From contig NZ_KI530762.1 of assembly GCF_000488275.1 (NCBI RefSeq), positions 577,536 to 641,535 on the forward strand: 64,000 nucleotides of DNA, in the 5' to 3' direction. Shown here piece by piece: positions 1 to 9,094 of the stretch (within the stretch, counting starts at the first letter, position 1; the number at the start of each line of letters is the position of its first letter). Source of the DNA: Acinetobacter brisouii CIP 110357 (lineage in GTDB: Bacteria; Pseudomonadota; Gammaproteobacteria; Pseudomonadales; Moraxellaceae). The notes below the pieces were generated by a model that worked only from the letters and a program-made list of their open reading frames with translations, made no database searches and was not told the origin of the DNA. The position numbers and the translations under genes were made by a program.

Positions 1-791
1 ACAAAAGAACCGAGTAAATGGGGCAGATTCCCAGTTTTGAACAGCCCAATTTTTTGCGCCTGTGCTTGAATATCCAAACTGCGTAGCAAACCTTCAACCA
101 TGCCGCGCACAATATTTCCCAAAATATAGCCAACAAAGACAATCACGCCTGCAATAAAGATATTTGGCAGGAACAAGACGACTTCGTTCACCATATTTTG
201 TACTGGCATGAGTAAACCAGTCAGACCGAGAATCGACAAGACGATTGGAAGAAATAGCAACAACACCAGCCAGTAAACAATATCCGCAATATTTTGGCTG
301 ATTGGGCGAACACCGACTTCCTCACTGAGCTTTTCATCAAGTTGAGTATGGCTCAAAATACGCTGCAAGCCCATCCGAATCAGCTGAGCCAAAATCCATG
401 CAATAAAACCGACTGCAATTGCTGCAAGTAGGCTCGGAATAAAAGCCAACACTTGGGTCAGCATATTACTAAATGGCCCACTGACACTGTTGAGATTGAG
501 CACATTCAATGCAGCGATCACGGCGATGATCATGATAAACCAGAACACGATCTTGGAAATAATCTGTTCAATATCAGGGAAATTGGCTGTATTTTGCGTT
601 GTTGCGGAAGAAAGGCGATGGTTAGTATTGAGCTGATGCAGAAGCTTTTTTACCCCAGCAGCGATCAGTAGAGCGATCACCCAGCCGAGAAGTAAAATGA
701 CCACAACCGCCAAGATGGGTTGGAACTGATTCCAGTAATATATGGCGTCAGGATGCGATCCCTGAGGGCCTCCGGTGAAAAGATTATTCAT
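1..791 (-). CDS. Mechanosensitive-channel-type membrane protein, partial (C-terminus outside window)
   Basis: The gene reads leftward from an ATG at 791 and stays open to base 1, so its C-terminus lies outside the window. The translation begins MNNLFTGGPQGSHPDA and holds several hydrophobic helices in pairs: one near residues 25-45, others around SKIVFWFIMIIAVIAALNVL, LAFIPSLLAAIAVGFIAWIL, and IVYWLVLLLFLPIVLSILG. The repeated pattern of a helix pair followed by a short amphipathic stretch fits the conserved TM-helix repeat family related to small-conductance mechanosensitive channels (MscS superfamily). Known relatives are inner-membrane proteins thought to act in osmotic release. No MscS beta domain can be judged because the rest is missing. 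It is transcribed away from the glycine-cleavage operon. The family call is fairly sure; the physiological role is inferred. Confidence 0.75.
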   Translation of the reverse strand, partial: MNNLFTGGPQGSHPDAIYYWNQFQPILAVVVILLLGWVIALLIAAGVKKLLHQLNTNHRLSSATTQNTANFPDIEQIISKIVFWFIMIIAVIAALNVLNLNSVSGPFSNMLTQVLAFIPSLLAAIAVGFIAWILAQLIRMGLQRILSHTQLDEKLSEEVGVRPISQNIADIVYWLVLLLFLPIVLSILGLTGLLMPVQNMVNEVVLFLPNIFIAGVIVFVGYILGNIVRGMVEGLLRSLDIQAQAQKIGLFKTGNLPHLLGSF

Positions 792-1237
792 GTTATTTAA
801 TCCTCTTATGTCGTCATTTATTGCTTATTTCCTATTTGTATAGATATTGATTTTGCTTTTTGTCAGAATTGAGCACTAACTCACGTTTACCTTAAAATTT
901 GTTGTTTTTTTAAGCAATGCCATTGGTTGAAAATGCAACAAAAGCGCTGTAAACGGATACAAAGGCGATGCATGTAGATGCTTTGCTATGTTGCAGGCTT
1001 AAAGCTCCAGCGATTTCAAAAAGCATCTGTGGAAATAGCTCAAGAATTCAAGACAGACTGTTTATGATGAAAAAATACATCGAATCAATCTGGTTTGGAG
1101 TGTTCCTGACTAAAAATAAGATGGCTGTTGAATATTGACCCATCGTTTAAGTTGCAGTGTGTTGGGTGTAAATAATCGGAAATATAACTTAGGTCTATAT
1201 AGAAATTTTGGCATTGTTTATGCTTAAATACGCGCAT
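792..1237. other. Intergenic region between the channel gene and the glycine riboswitch
   Basis: About 450 bases separate the divergent channel gene from the riboswitch. It must hold the promoters for both directions. No convincing open reading frame is seen, only short chance ORFs on the minus strand around 1085-1300 that run through the riboswitch. I could not place a confident -35/-10 pair for the gcv transcript. Confidence 0.6.
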
Positions 1238-1430
1238 TACAGGAGAGAAGTCACCCATAGGCTCGCCGAAGGAGCAACGACCCCGGAAACTCTCAGGCAA
1301 AAGGACTGTAATCTATCTCAAAAATCTGGAGAGAAATCACGCGCATAGTGTGATTCACCGAAGGAGGAAAATTTGTAGCCATACTTTTTTGCTACAAGTT
1401 GAAGCTCTCAGGTACATATACAGATGGGGC
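1238..1430 (+). promoter_or_regulatory. Tandem glycine riboswitch (two aptamers) upstream of gcvH
   Basis: Two copies of the glycine aptamer signature lie head to tail. The first runs about 1241-1310: aggagaga, then ccgaaggagcaa and aaactctcaggcaaaaggac. The second runs about 1327-1430: ctggagaga, then accgaaggagg, a variable hairpin (tgtagccatacttttttgctaca), ctctcaggtac and cagatgggg. The short linker between them is typical of cooperative tandem glycine switches. In known examples glycine binding turns on the glycine cleavage operon so that excess glycine is degraded. It sits about 260 nt ahead of the gcvH start, with the rest of the leader available for an expression platform. The element is very sure; the ON direction is inferred from the family. 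Confidence 0.95.
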
Positions 1431-1691
1431 ATATTTACTCACTTATGGAATTGGGTGGTCATATGTCGCATCTCGCAACTGACATGTTTAGCGTTCTTAG
1501 TTGTTACAACTTCCGTACTTTCCCATTAGGTTTTCAATTACTCCCTTGAATATCAAGGTGGTCTGGTTGCATGCTGCCTTTTATTTTTAGCCATGCCTGG
1601 ACTGTAAAGCATTTTGCTTTTATGTATTTGAAAAATGAGTAAATTTTCTGCAATTAATTGCCTTTTAGGGTGAAGGACTGAGGAATTTGTC
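1431..1691 (+). other. gcv leader between riboswitch and gcvH
   Basis: This 260-nt untranslated leader carries the presumed expression platform. I see no clear intrinsic terminator with a U-run here, so control may act at another level or through a structure I cannot fold by eye. A good ribosome binding site (GAGGAA at 1680-1685) lies 8 nt before the gcvH ATG. Confidence 0.5.
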
Positions 1692-2066
1692 ATGGCGTCA
1701 ACAATTCGTTTTACCACTGAGCATGAATGGTTACGTTTAGAAGAAGACGGTAGCATTACCGTAGGTATTACTGAGCATGCACAAGATGCTTTGGGTGATG
1801 TGGTTTATATTGAACTGCCTGAACTTCAAGCGTACAGCAAAGGTGAAGAAGTTGCTGTGATTGAGTCAGTGAAAGCTGCGAGTAACATTGATATGCCATT
1901 ATCTGGCGAAGTGTTAGAAATCAATGAAGAATTGGTTAATGCACCAGAAACTGTCAATGAAGATGCCATGGGCGCAGGCTGGTTTTTCCGTATGAAAGCC
2001 GACGACAGCGCAGCATTTGCTGAGTTGTTGGATGCAGATGCTTATGACGCATTTATTCATTCTTAA
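1692..2066 (+). CDS. gcvH: Glycine cleavage system H protein
   Basis: GcvH carries a lipoyl arm that shuttles the aminomethyl group from GcvP to GcvT and the reduced lipoyl group to lipoamide dehydrogenase. The 124-residue length is usual. The N-terminus (FTTEHEWLRLEEDGSITVGIT) and the lipoylation site ESVKAAS with Lys61 are diagnostic. A GAGG Shine-Dalgarno sequence lies 8 nt before the ATG. It is the first gene of gcvH-gcvP-gcvT, 9 nt ahead of gcvP, and all three lie behind the glycine riboswitch. No lpd gene for the L protein is in the window; in most bacteria it is shared with other 2-oxoacid dehydrogenases and encoded elsewhere. Confidence 0.98.
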   Translation: MASTIRFTTEHEWLRLEEDGSITVGITEHAQDALGDVVYIELPELQAYSKGEEVAVIESVKAASNIDMPLSGEVLEINEELVNAPETVNEDAMGAGWFFRMKADDSAAFAELLDADAYDAFIHS

Positions 2067-2075
2067 GGGGTTGGT

Positions 2076-4928
2076 ATGAGCATTAATTTTAACAATACCA
2101 ACAGTTTCGTTAGCCGCCATATTGGGCCAACGGCAACTGAACAGCAGCACATGCTGAATGCACTGGGTTATAGCGACCTTGAAGCATTAATTGCAGCAGT
2201 GATTCCAGATTCAATTAAAAACACGAGCGTGCTTGAAAGCACCGATGGTGTGAGTGAAGAACAAGCTTTGGCAGAACTCAAAGCTATCGCTCAGAAAAAC
2301 CAGATTTTCCGTAGCCATATTGGTCAGGGTTATTATCCGACTCATACGCCTGCGCCAATTTTGCGTAACTTGCTGGAAAACCCAGCATGGTATACGGCAT
2401 ATACACCATACCAGCCTGAAATTTCTCAAGGTCGTCTCGAAGCATTGTTAAACTTCCAGACCATGATCGCGGATTTGACAGGTTTGTCGATTTCAAATGC
2501 GTCTTTGCTAGATGAAGCAACCGCTTGCGCAGAAGCCATGACTTTCTGTAAGCGTGTGTCTAAAAACAAAAAAGCCAACAAATTCTTTGCATCATTGCAC
2601 TGCCATCCACAAACTCTGGATGTGCTACGTACTCGTGCCGAACCATTAGGTATTGAAGTTGTCGTAGGTGATGAGCAACAAGTTGCTGACTTTGCTGAAT
2701 TCTTTGGTGTGTTATTACAATACCCTGCAAGCACAGGTGAAGTGTACGACTACGCAGCTTTGGTTGAGCAAGTGCATAGTGTAAATGCCTTGGTTGCGGT
2801 GTCTGCTGACTTGTTGGCACTGACTGTATTGAAAGCACCAGGTGAGTGGGGTGCTGATGTTGCAATTGGTACAGCGCAGCGTTTTGGTGTACCAATGGGC
2901 TTTGGTGGCCCACACGCAGCGTACTTTGCAACAAAAGATGCCTACAAACGTGATATGCCAGGTCGTGTTGTGGGGATGTCAATTGACCGTTTGGGCAAGC
3001 CAGCACTACGTTTGGCATTACAAACGCGTGAACAGCATATCCGCCGTGAAAAAGCGACCAGTAACATCTGTACTGCTCAAGTGTTGCTTGCCAACATTGC
3101 CAGCATGTACGCAGTTTATCATGGGCCACAAGGCTTAAAAGAAATTGCTGAACGTACACACGCTTTAACTGCAATCTTGGCTCAAGGCTTGAAACAGTTG
3201 GGTGTCAATGTTAGCAATAGCGCATTTTTTGATACCTTGACCTTGACTCAGGTTGATGCAGCAGCCGTGCTTGAAGCTGCACGTGCACAAGAAATCAACT
3301 TGCGTGAAATTGATGCAACTCAAGTCGGTATTTCACTTGATGAAACCACGACACCTGAACACGTTGCTGCACTTTGGTCATTGTTTGCTCAAGGTCAAAC
3401 TGCACCTGAATTTGAAGCTGTTGCGGCAGCTTACACATCTGCATTGCCAACTGCATTACTTCGTGAAAGCGCGATTTTGCAACACGCAATTTTCAATACG
3501 CATCACAGCGAAACTGAGCTAATGCGCTATTTGCGTCGTTTGGCAGATAAAGATTTGGCGCTTGACCGCAGCATGATTCCACTCGGTTCTTGTACCATGA
3601 AGTTGAATGCAGCTAGCGAAATGCTGCCAATCACATGGCCAGAATTTGGTAATCTGCATCCATTTGCACCACTTGATCAGGCGCAAGGCTATGTAGAAAT
3701 GGTCAATCAGCTTGAGCAAATGCTATGTGCGGCAACAGGTTATGATGCGATTTCGCTTCAGCCAAATGCAGGTTCACAAGGTGAATATTCAGGCTTGCTT
3801 GCAATCCGTGGTTATCATGCGAGTCGTGGTGAAGGTCAGCGTAACATCTGCTTGATTCCACAATCTGCGCACGGTACTAACCCTGCAACTGCAAGCATGG
3901 CGGGCATGAAAGTTGTGGTTGTCGCATGTGATGACAACGGTAACGTTGATGTTGAAGACTTGCGTAGCAAAGCTGAACAACACAGCCAAGACCTTGCAGC
4001 CTTAATGATTACATACCCATCAACACATGGTGTGTTTGAACATGCGGTACGTGAAATCTGTGACATCGTGCATGCCAATGGTGGTCAGGTGTATATCGAT
4101 GGCGCAAACATGAACGCAATGGTGGGCTTGTGTGCACCAGGTCAGTTTGGCGGTGATGTATCACACTTGAACTTGCACAAAACTTTCTGTATTCCACATG
4201 GCGGTGGTGGACCAGGTGTTGGCCCGATTGGTGTGAAAGAGCACTTGAAGCCATTTATGCCAGGTCATAGCTATCATTTAGATCGTAAGACCAATGCAGT
4301 AAGTGCTGCGCCGTTTGGTAGTGCGAGCATTTTACCAATCACATGGATGTATATCCGTATGATGGGTGGTAAAGGTTTACGTCAAGCATCGGCAATGGCA
4401 ATTTTAAATGCTAACTACGTGGCAAAACGTTTAAACGCAGCTTACCCTGTGTTGTACACAGGTAGCCATGATCTGGTTGCGCATGAATGTATCTTGGACT
4501 TGCGTGGTCTGAAAGAAACCAGCGGTATTACCGTAGATGACGTTGCAAAACGTTTGATCGACTTTGGTTTCCATGCACCGACTATGTCATTCCCAGTTGC
4601 GGGTACGCTCATGGTTGAGCCGACTGAAAGTGAAAGTTTGTATGAGCTTGAGCGCTTCATCAATGCCATGAACAAAATTGCCGAAGAAATTCAGCAAGTG
4701 ACCACAGGCGAGTTGGACGCAGAAGATAACCCGTTAAAAAATGCGCCACATACGGCACAAGAATTGACCAGCGAATGGGCACATCCATATTCACGTGAAC
4801 AAGCGGTTTACCCACTACCTGAATTGGTGGAAAGCAAATACTGGTCACCTGTTGGACGTGTCGATAACGTGTATGGCGACCGTAACTTAATCTGTGCTTG
4901 CCCAAGCATCAGCAATTATGAGGACTAA
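2076..4928 (+). CDS. gcvP: Glycine dehydrogenase (decarboxylating), P protein
   Basis: This PLP enzyme decarboxylates glycine and passes the aminomethyl group to lipoylated GcvH. At 950 residues it is the long single-chain form found in most proteobacteria, not the split GcvPA/GcvPB type. The N-terminal [10 protein letters not shown], the central [13 protein letters not shown] and the PLP-binding [18 protein letters not shown] (Lys702) are all hallmark sequences. It follows gcvH by 9 nt and precedes gcvT by 2 nt, so the three are surely co-translated. No frameshift or missing block is seen. Expression should follow intracellular glycine through the upstream riboswitch. Confidence 0.98.
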   Translation: MSINFNNTNSFVSRHIGPTATEQQHMLNALGYSDLEALIAAVIPDSIKNTSVLESTDGVSEEQALAELKAIAQKNQIFRSHIGQGYYPTHTPAPILRNLLENPAWYTAYTPYQPEISQGRLEALLNFQTMIADLTGLSISNASLLDEATACAEAMTFCKRVSKNKKANKFFASLHCHPQTLDVLRTRAEPLGIEVVVGDEQQVADFAEFFGVLLQYPASTGEVYDYAALVEQVHSVNALVAVSADLLALTVLKAPGEWGADVAIGTAQRFGVPMGFGGPHAAYFATKDAYKRDMPGRVVGMSIDRLGKPALRLALQTREQHIRREKATSNICTAQVLLANIASMYAVYHGPQGLKEIAERTHALTAILAQGLKQLGVNVSNSAFFDTLTLTQVDAAAVLEAARAQEINLREIDATQVGISLDETTTPEHVAALWSLFAQGQTAPEFEAVAAAYTSALPTALLRESAILQHAIFNTHHSETELMRYLRRLADKDLALDRSMIPLGSCTMKLNAASEMLPITWPEFGNLHPFAPLDQAQGYVEMVNQLEQMLCAATGYDAISLQPNAGSQGEYSGLLAIRGYHASRGEGQRNICLIPQSAHGTNPATASMAGMKVVVVACDDNGNVDVEDLRSKAEQHSQDLAALMITYPSTHGVFEHAVREICDIVHANGGQVYIDGANMNAMVGLCAPGQFGGDVSHLNLHKTFCIPHGGGGPGVGPIGVKEHLKPFMPGHSYHLDRKTNAVSAAPFGSASILPITWMYIRMMGGKGLRQASAMAILNANYVAKRLNAAYPVLYTGSHDLVAHECILDLRGLKETSGITVDDVAKRLIDFGFHAPTMSFPVAGTLMVEPTESESLYELERFINAMNKIAEEIQQVTTGELDAEDNPLKNAPHTAQELTSEWAHPYSREQAVYPLPELVESKYWSPVGRVDNVYGDRNLICACPSISNYED

Positions 4929-4930
4929 GC

Positions 4931-6049
4931 ATGTCTGAATTAAAAAATACGCCATTGGCGGCGCTGCATATTGAGCATGGTGCAAAAATGGTGCCGTTTG
5001 CAGGTTACAACATGCCTGTACAATATACCGCTGGTGTGCTGAAAGAGCATTTACATACCCGTGAACATGCAGGTCTGTTTGATGTATCGCACATGGGACA
5101 AGTATTTCTACGTGGCGAAAATGCAGCGCGTGCGCTAGAAAGCCTTGTGCCTGTGGATATTGTGGATTTGCCTGAAGGTATGCAGCGTTATGCGCTGTTT
5201 ACCAATCCACAAGGTGGCATTCTAGATGACTTGATGGTAGCACGCCTGTCTCAAGACGAGTTGTATTTGGTGGTCAACGCTGCGTGTAAAGAGCAAGACT
5301 TGGCACATATGCGCGCGCACTTGTCGGGTCAATGTGAAATTGTTGAGCAATTTGCCGAGCGTGCTTTACTTGCATTGCAAGGCCCAGAAGCCGCAACTGT
5401 TTTAGCCCGCTTAAACCCTGAAGTTGCAGAAATGCGTTTTATGCAAATCAAGCGTGTGCAGCTCAACGGTGTTGAATGCATCGTGAGCCGTACAGGTTAT
5501 ACAGGTGAAGATGGCTACGAAATTTCAGTCGCGAGCGGTGATGTAGAAGCCTTGGCAAAAGCCTTGATCGCAGAGCCTGAAGTGGCACTGATTGGTTTGG
5601 GTGCACGCGACTCACTACGTTTGGAAGCAGGTTTGTGCTTGTATGGTCATGATATGGACCAAACAAAAACTCCTGTTGAAGCAAACCTGCTGTGGGCGAT
5701 CTCTAAAGTTCGCCGCGCGGGTGGTGAGCGTGAGGGTGGTTATGCAGGTGCTGCAACGATTCAAGCGCAAATGCAGCAAGGTGTTGCTCAAAAACGTGTT
5801 GGTTTCCAAATTTTAGATCGTATGCCAGTACGTGAAGGTGCGGAAATTGTCGATCAGGACGGACAAGTGCTTGGACAAGTGACCAGTGGTGGTTTTGCGC
5901 CAAGTTTGGCAAGCCCGATTGCGATGGGTTATGTTGACATTGCTCATGCCAAAGAAGGTACAGAGCTGTTTGCTAAAGTGCGTAATAAACTTGTCGCAAT
6001 GAAAGTGGTGAAAATGCCATTTGTTGCACAACGCTATTACCGTGGTTAA
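4931..6049 (+). CDS. gcvT: Glycine cleavage system T protein (aminomethyltransferase)
   Basis: GcvT transfers the methylene carbon from aminomethyl-lipoyl GcvH to tetrahydrofolate and releases ammonia. The 372-residue chain begins with the family pattern TPLAALHIEHGAKMVPFAGY and contains FDVSHMGQ, LVVNAACKEQD and SRTGYTGEDGYEI, all typical of folate-binding GcvT. It starts 2 nt after the gcvP stop. The order H-P-T differs from the gcvT-gcvH-gcvP order of Escherichia coli. A strong intrinsic terminator follows 18 nt after the stop, closing the operon. Confidence 0.97.
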   Translation: MSELKNTPLAALHIEHGAKMVPFAGYNMPVQYTAGVLKEHLHTREHAGLFDVSHMGQVFLRGENAARALESLVPVDIVDLPEGMQRYALFTNPQGGILDDLMVARLSQDELYLVVNAACKEQDLAHMRAHLSGQCEIVEQFAERALLALQGPEAATVLARLNPEVAEMRFMQIKRVQLNGVECIVSRTGYTGEDGYEISVASGDVEALAKALIAEPEVALIGLGARDSLRLEAGLCLYGHDMDQTKTPVEANLLWAISKVRRAGGEREGGYAGAATIQAQMQQGVAQKRVGFQILDRMPVREGAEIVDQDGQVLGQVTSGGFAPSLASPIAMGYVDIAHAKEGTELFAKVRNKLVAMKVVKMPFVAQRYYRG

Positions 6050-6066
6050 TTAAGTGTTAAGAAAAA

Positions 6067-6096
6067 AGCCTGATACTTGTATCGGGCTTTTTTTTT
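6067..6096 (+). terminator. Intrinsic terminator of gcvHPT
   Basis: The stem gcctgatac / tatcgggc closes a 3-4 nt loop and is followed by a run of nine T residues. It lies 18 nt after the gcvT stop codon. Confidence 0.93.
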
Positions 6097-6245
6097 GCAG
6101 TTATTTGAAAAGAATCAATCTTTTGTCACAAAGCTGCTGAAAAGTAAGTCTGATTGATAAATGCTGCGACCAGTCATAGTGAAGAATTGATGTGAAAAAC
6201 GGATTGGCGTATGCTTAAATAAAATACTTAGCCAAGGTTAAAGCG

Positions 6246-6896
6246 ATGTATTTATTAGAAGAAATTTTTAAAAAACATAAGCATCTCTATTCAGTAAATT
6301 TTAATTTGAGAATGCAACGGGGATTAAGTTGGTTAAGAAAAGCCAAAGAGCTTGATGATGATGCAGATTTGCGTTTTGTCAGTTTGTGGATTGCTTTTAA
6401 TGCGATTTATGTAGAAAACCTGCAAGATGTTTTTGATGAAGATCAACAGCATCTCAGACAGTTTTTGCTCAGATTGTACCAGTTGGATCAGGAGCATCGT
6501 ATTGAGCATTGTGTTTGGGAGCGTTGTAGTCAGGCGATTACGGATTGGTCAAATAATCCTTATGTCTATCAAAAACTTTGGGATTTTCAAAATCAGGATA
6601 TTGATGAGCAAAGCTGGAAAGTGCATTTTCAGGCAGATCAGCAGCGAGTCCAGCATGCCGTTGCACATAGAAATACAGTGGAATTGCTGCTGATTATCTT
6701 TGATCGTTTATTTACTTTGCATAATCAAGTTATGCATGGCGGCTCAACCTGCAACAGTGTACTGATGCGGAAACATCTAAATACTGCCAGCCAAATTTTA
6801 ATGACCTTGCTCAGTCAGTTTATGCTGGTCTTGCTGGAACATGGGCAGGCTCTGGATTGGAAAAAACCCTTTTATCCCGTGATTCAGGTGTGTTGA
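6246..6896 (+). CDS. HEPN-like protein of unknown function
   Basis: This 216-residue soluble protein resembles stand-alone HEPN proteins: an N-terminal helix RGLSWLRKA followed by acidic residues and DLRFVSLWIAFNAIY, and a C-terminal FDRLFTLHNQVMHGGST. Many HEPN proteins are ribonucleases that use an R-x4-6-H motif, usually written LRNQxxHGG in this subgroup. Here the expected Arg is His159, giving HNQVMHGG; Arg154 lies five residues earlier. Catalysis may therefore be lost or altered. It stands alone, with no antitoxin-like or nucleotidyltransferase partner next to it, and its 3' end overlaps the convergent MFS gene by 13 bases. The fold call is by eye and the function is unknown. Confidence 0.6.
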   Translation: MYLLEEIFKKHKHLYSVNFNLRMQRGLSWLRKAKELDDDADLRFVSLWIAFNAIYVENLQDVFDEDQQHLRQFLLRLYQLDQEHRIEHCVWERCSQAITDWSNNPYVYQKLWDFQNQDIDEQSWKVHFQADQQRVQHAVAHRNTVELLLIIFDRLFTLHNQVMHGGSTCNSVLMRKHLNTASQILMTLLSQFMLVLLEHGQALDWKKPFYPVIQVC

Positions 6897-8086
6897 GAAG
6901 CTTGAACACGTTTGCCATAACAGACAAAATCAATCAGGGCAAAGCTGCTACAAAATACGGCTAGCCCTAAACCAACCCAACAGGTATAGACCCAACCACC
7001 GTGATTCCATGCATAAGTGCCCAGTGCTGAACCTGTGGCTGCGCCTGAAAAATACAGTGTCATATAAATCGAGTTCAGGCGAGATTTGGCAGTAGGACGG
7101 ATGCGGAAAATAATGTTTTGATTGCAAGAATGTACAAAGGCAAGCCCTAAGTTTGTTGTTGCAAATCCAAGAATATAGAGCCAAATACTGTGGCTTGAAT
7201 AATAAAACATGGCCCAGCTAGAGAGCAGTAAGATACAGCCCAAACCTGTAAACAGACTGCCATAACCCCGATCAGCATATTTCCCGACATAACGTGCCGA
7301 CAGTGCCCCAAACACACCCACCAAACTGACCATGCCAATCAGTGAGTCTGCCAGATGAAACGGAGCGGCAGACAAATACATGGCAATGGTGGAGTAGATC
7401 ACACTCATGGAGGCAAACGCCCCTGCGCCAACATAAGCGCGAAAGTTTAGGCGGCGTTCTTCTACGATCAGCACGGCCATAGACTTAAAAATTTCTAGAT
7501 AAGACATTTTCTGGCGCATGACATAAGGCAATTCGCGTTGTAACAGATACGCCAAAATAAAAATTAAAATCGCACTTAAAATATAAATCAGTTTCCAGTG
7601 GACTAAATTCGAGAGTAGCCCAGACAAACTCGTGGACAGTAAAATTCCCACCAGTAACCCGCTCATTAGGAAGCCAACCACTTCACCGATTTTTTCAGGT
7701 TTGACAGCCATCGTTGCAAAGGGAATGAGCACCTGTGCTGCAACTGAAAACAGCCCTGTCATCATGGTGCCAAGCCAAAGCATGGGCAGGTTGACCGCAC
7801 AGGCACACAAACATAAGCCGATACCTGCCAGACACATCAGTCCAGGAATGAATTTGCGTTTATTGGCAATATCCCCCAGTGGAACAATCAAGAGCAAACC
7901 TAAAGCATAAGACAGTTGTGCCAGTGTCACGGTTAACTGGGCTTGTGCAGCATCGACTTGAAAGGATTGCTGAATGGAATGAATCAAAGGCTGGCTAAAG
8001 TAGTTGGCACCCGCAGTCAAGCCGCAAGCCAGTGCCATCAGCCAGAGCAATTTCTTGTTTTGACTAATATCGAGAGTGTCATGCAT
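6884..8086 (-). CDS. MFS transporter of the SoxR-linked operon
   Basis: This 400-residue protein has about twelve hydrophobic segments in two halves and the MFS loop pattern PLGDIANKRKFIP between helices 2 and 3. It most resembles drug or metabolite proton antiporters of the YnfM/arabinose-efflux group. I chose ATG 8086 because GAGG lies 7 nt upstream; an in-frame start at 8134 would overlap the preceding gene by 32 bases. It follows the RidA-like gene by 16 nt and so should be read from the SoxR-controlled promoter. In Escherichia coli and Pseudomonas SoxR commonly controls efflux pumps, which supports export of a redox-active compound. The substrate is unknown. Confidence 0.85.
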   Translation of the reverse strand: MHDTLDISQNKKLLWLMALACGLTAGANYFSQPLIHSIQQSFQVDAAQAQLTVTLAQLSYALGLLLIVPLGDIANKRKFIPGLMCLAGIGLCLCACAVNLPMLWLGTMMTGLFSVAAQVLIPFATMAVKPEKIGEVVGFLMSGLLVGILLSTSLSGLLSNLVHWKLIYILSAILIFILAYLLQRELPYVMRQKMSYLEIFKSMAVLIVEERRLNFRAYVGAGAFASMSVIYSTIAMYLSAAPFHLADSLIGMVSLVGVFGALSARYVGKYADRGYGSLFTGLGCILLLSSWAMFYYSSHSIWLYILGFATTNLGLAFVHSCNQNIIFRIRPTAKSRLNSIYMTLYFSGAATGSALGTYAWNHGGWVYTCWVGLGLAVFCSSFALIDFVCYGKRVQASQHT

Positions 8087-8102
8087 AAACGGCCTCGGGG
8101 AA

Positions 8103-8531
8103 TTAAACAGTATACGCAGTTGCTTCAACTTCAAACAACATGGTGGTCAATGCGAGTCCTGAAACAGGAATTAAGGTGCACGCAGGAAAAGCCTGATTAC
8201 GCCATAGTTGCTGCATAATCTCAATCAAAACGGTATGTTTTTCGACCGAGTGTTCAACAATCAGGACGCGTAGCACCGCAACATCTTGCAGTGTGGCATC
8301 AACAGCATGTAAGGCAGATTCAAGATTGTGAAATGCCTGCCAGACCTGCTCGGCAAAAACGGCGGATAACTCTCCATCACGGGTTTCTCCACCTTGCCCA
8401 GCAATATGTAAGATCCGTCGAAAATTTTGTACTTCAACCACATGGCTATAAGCAAAGGGTTGAGGGTTGTAGAGGGTTTCTGGATTTAAAATGTTTAAAC
8501 AAGATGTTCTAGGTGTTGATGTTGTTTTCAT
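8103..8531 (-). CDS. RidA/YjgF/UK114-family protein lacking the RidA arginine
   Basis: The 142-residue chain has the compact alpha/beta pattern of the Rid superfamily, including ILHIAGQGGETRDGE and a C-terminal FPACTLIPVSGLALTTMLFEVEATAYTV. True RidA deaminases hydrolyse reactive enamine/imine intermediates with an Arg in a PxR[ST] motif. Here that position is Cys118 (FPACTLI), so archetypal imine deaminase activity is doubtful. It is the first gene of a two-gene operon with an MFS transporter and lies directly behind a SoxR-type promoter. A role in redox-cycling compound response is inferred from that context, not from the sequence of the protein itself. Confidence 0.85.
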   Translation of the reverse strand: MKTTSTPRTSCLNILNPETLYNPQPFAYSHVVEVQNFRRILHIAGQGGETRDGELSAVFAEQVWQAFHNLESALHAVDATLQDVAVLRVLIVEHSVEKHTVLIEIMQQLWRNQAFPACTLIPVSGLALTTMLFEVEATAYTV

Positions 8532-8562
8532 AGCGTGATCGTATGCAAGATTCAGTCATGCT

Positions 8563-8593
8563 AGTATCAAAGCTCAAGTTAACTTGAGGTCAA
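8563..8593 (-). promoter_or_regulatory. SoxR-controlled promoter and sox box
   Basis: The core gctcaagttaacttgagg (8572-8589) is an almost perfect palindrome and nearly identical to the classical SoxR operator of soxS. On the minus strand it sits between a -35 TTGACC (8588-8593) and a -10 GATACT (8563-8568) separated by exactly 19 bases, the overlong spacer that MerR-family activators such as SoxR need. It points at the RidA-like/MFS operon. It ends only 10 nt before the soxR start codon, so SoxR binding may also limit its own expression. Confidence 0.93.
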
Positions 8594-8599
8594 GCGTAA

Positions 8600-9094
8600 A
8601 TGTCAGAAAATTCGATGCAGGCATTCATTGGGATTGGTGAACTGGCAAAACGTAGTGGAGTGAGTGTCGCAAGCCTACGTTTTTATGAAGAAAAACAACT
8701 CATTTGGAGCACCCGCACCAATGGGAATCAGCGCCGTTATTTACGTGCCATGCTACGTCGGGTCGCGATTATCAAGGTTGCACAGTCAGTTGGTATTTCT
8801 TTGGATGAAGTCAAGCAGGCATTTGCAGTCTTGCCAGATCATCAAGTTGCATCCAAGCAGGATTGGCAGCGCATGTCGAGCCTATGGAAGACGCAACTCG
8901 ATGAAAAAATTCAAACCTTGTTACAGTTGAGGCAGCAATTGGATTGGTGTATCGGTTGTGGTTGTTTATCTTTAGAGCAATGTCCGTTACGTAACCCTGA
9001 TGACTGTTTGGCAGAGAAATCTGCTGGCGCACATTTTCAGCAGATTTTGGCATTGCTGGATGCTAGTGTTTCAAGCGATGTTTGCTCAGACTAA
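8600..9094 (+). CDS. soxR: Redox-sensing transcriptional activator SoxR
   Basis: SoxR is a MerR-family dimer whose [2Fe-2S] cluster is oxidised by redox-cycling compounds, twisting promoter DNA to start transcription. The N-terminal winged helix GIGELAKRSGVSVASLRFYEE is clear. The cluster ligands are Cys117, Cys120, Cys122 and Cys128 in CIGCGCLSLEQC, the exact C-x2-C-x-C-x5-C pattern of SoxR. The 164-residue length is normal. It is divergent from a RidA-like/MFS operon with a consensus sox box between them. There is no soxS, as in most bacteria outside the enterics. The 3' end overlaps the convergent EamA gene by 32 bases. Confidence 0.97.
   Translation: MSENSMQAFIGIGELAKRSGVSVASLRFYEEKQLIWSTRTNGNQRRYLRAMLRRVAIIKVAQSVGISLDEVKQAFAVLPDHQVASKQDWQRMSSLWKTQLDEKIQTLLQLRQQLDWCIGCGCLSLEQCPLRNPDDCLAEKSAGAHFQQILALLDASVSSDVCSD

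Noticed and set aside
1085..1300. Minus-strand ORF across the glycine riboswitch
   Set aside because: It overlaps a highly conserved structured RNA and has no family features.
2560..3174. Long minus-strand ORF inside gcvP (204 codons)
   Set aside because: It is a shadow of the conserved plus-strand gcvP gene and its His/Gln-rich translation is typical of an antisense frame.
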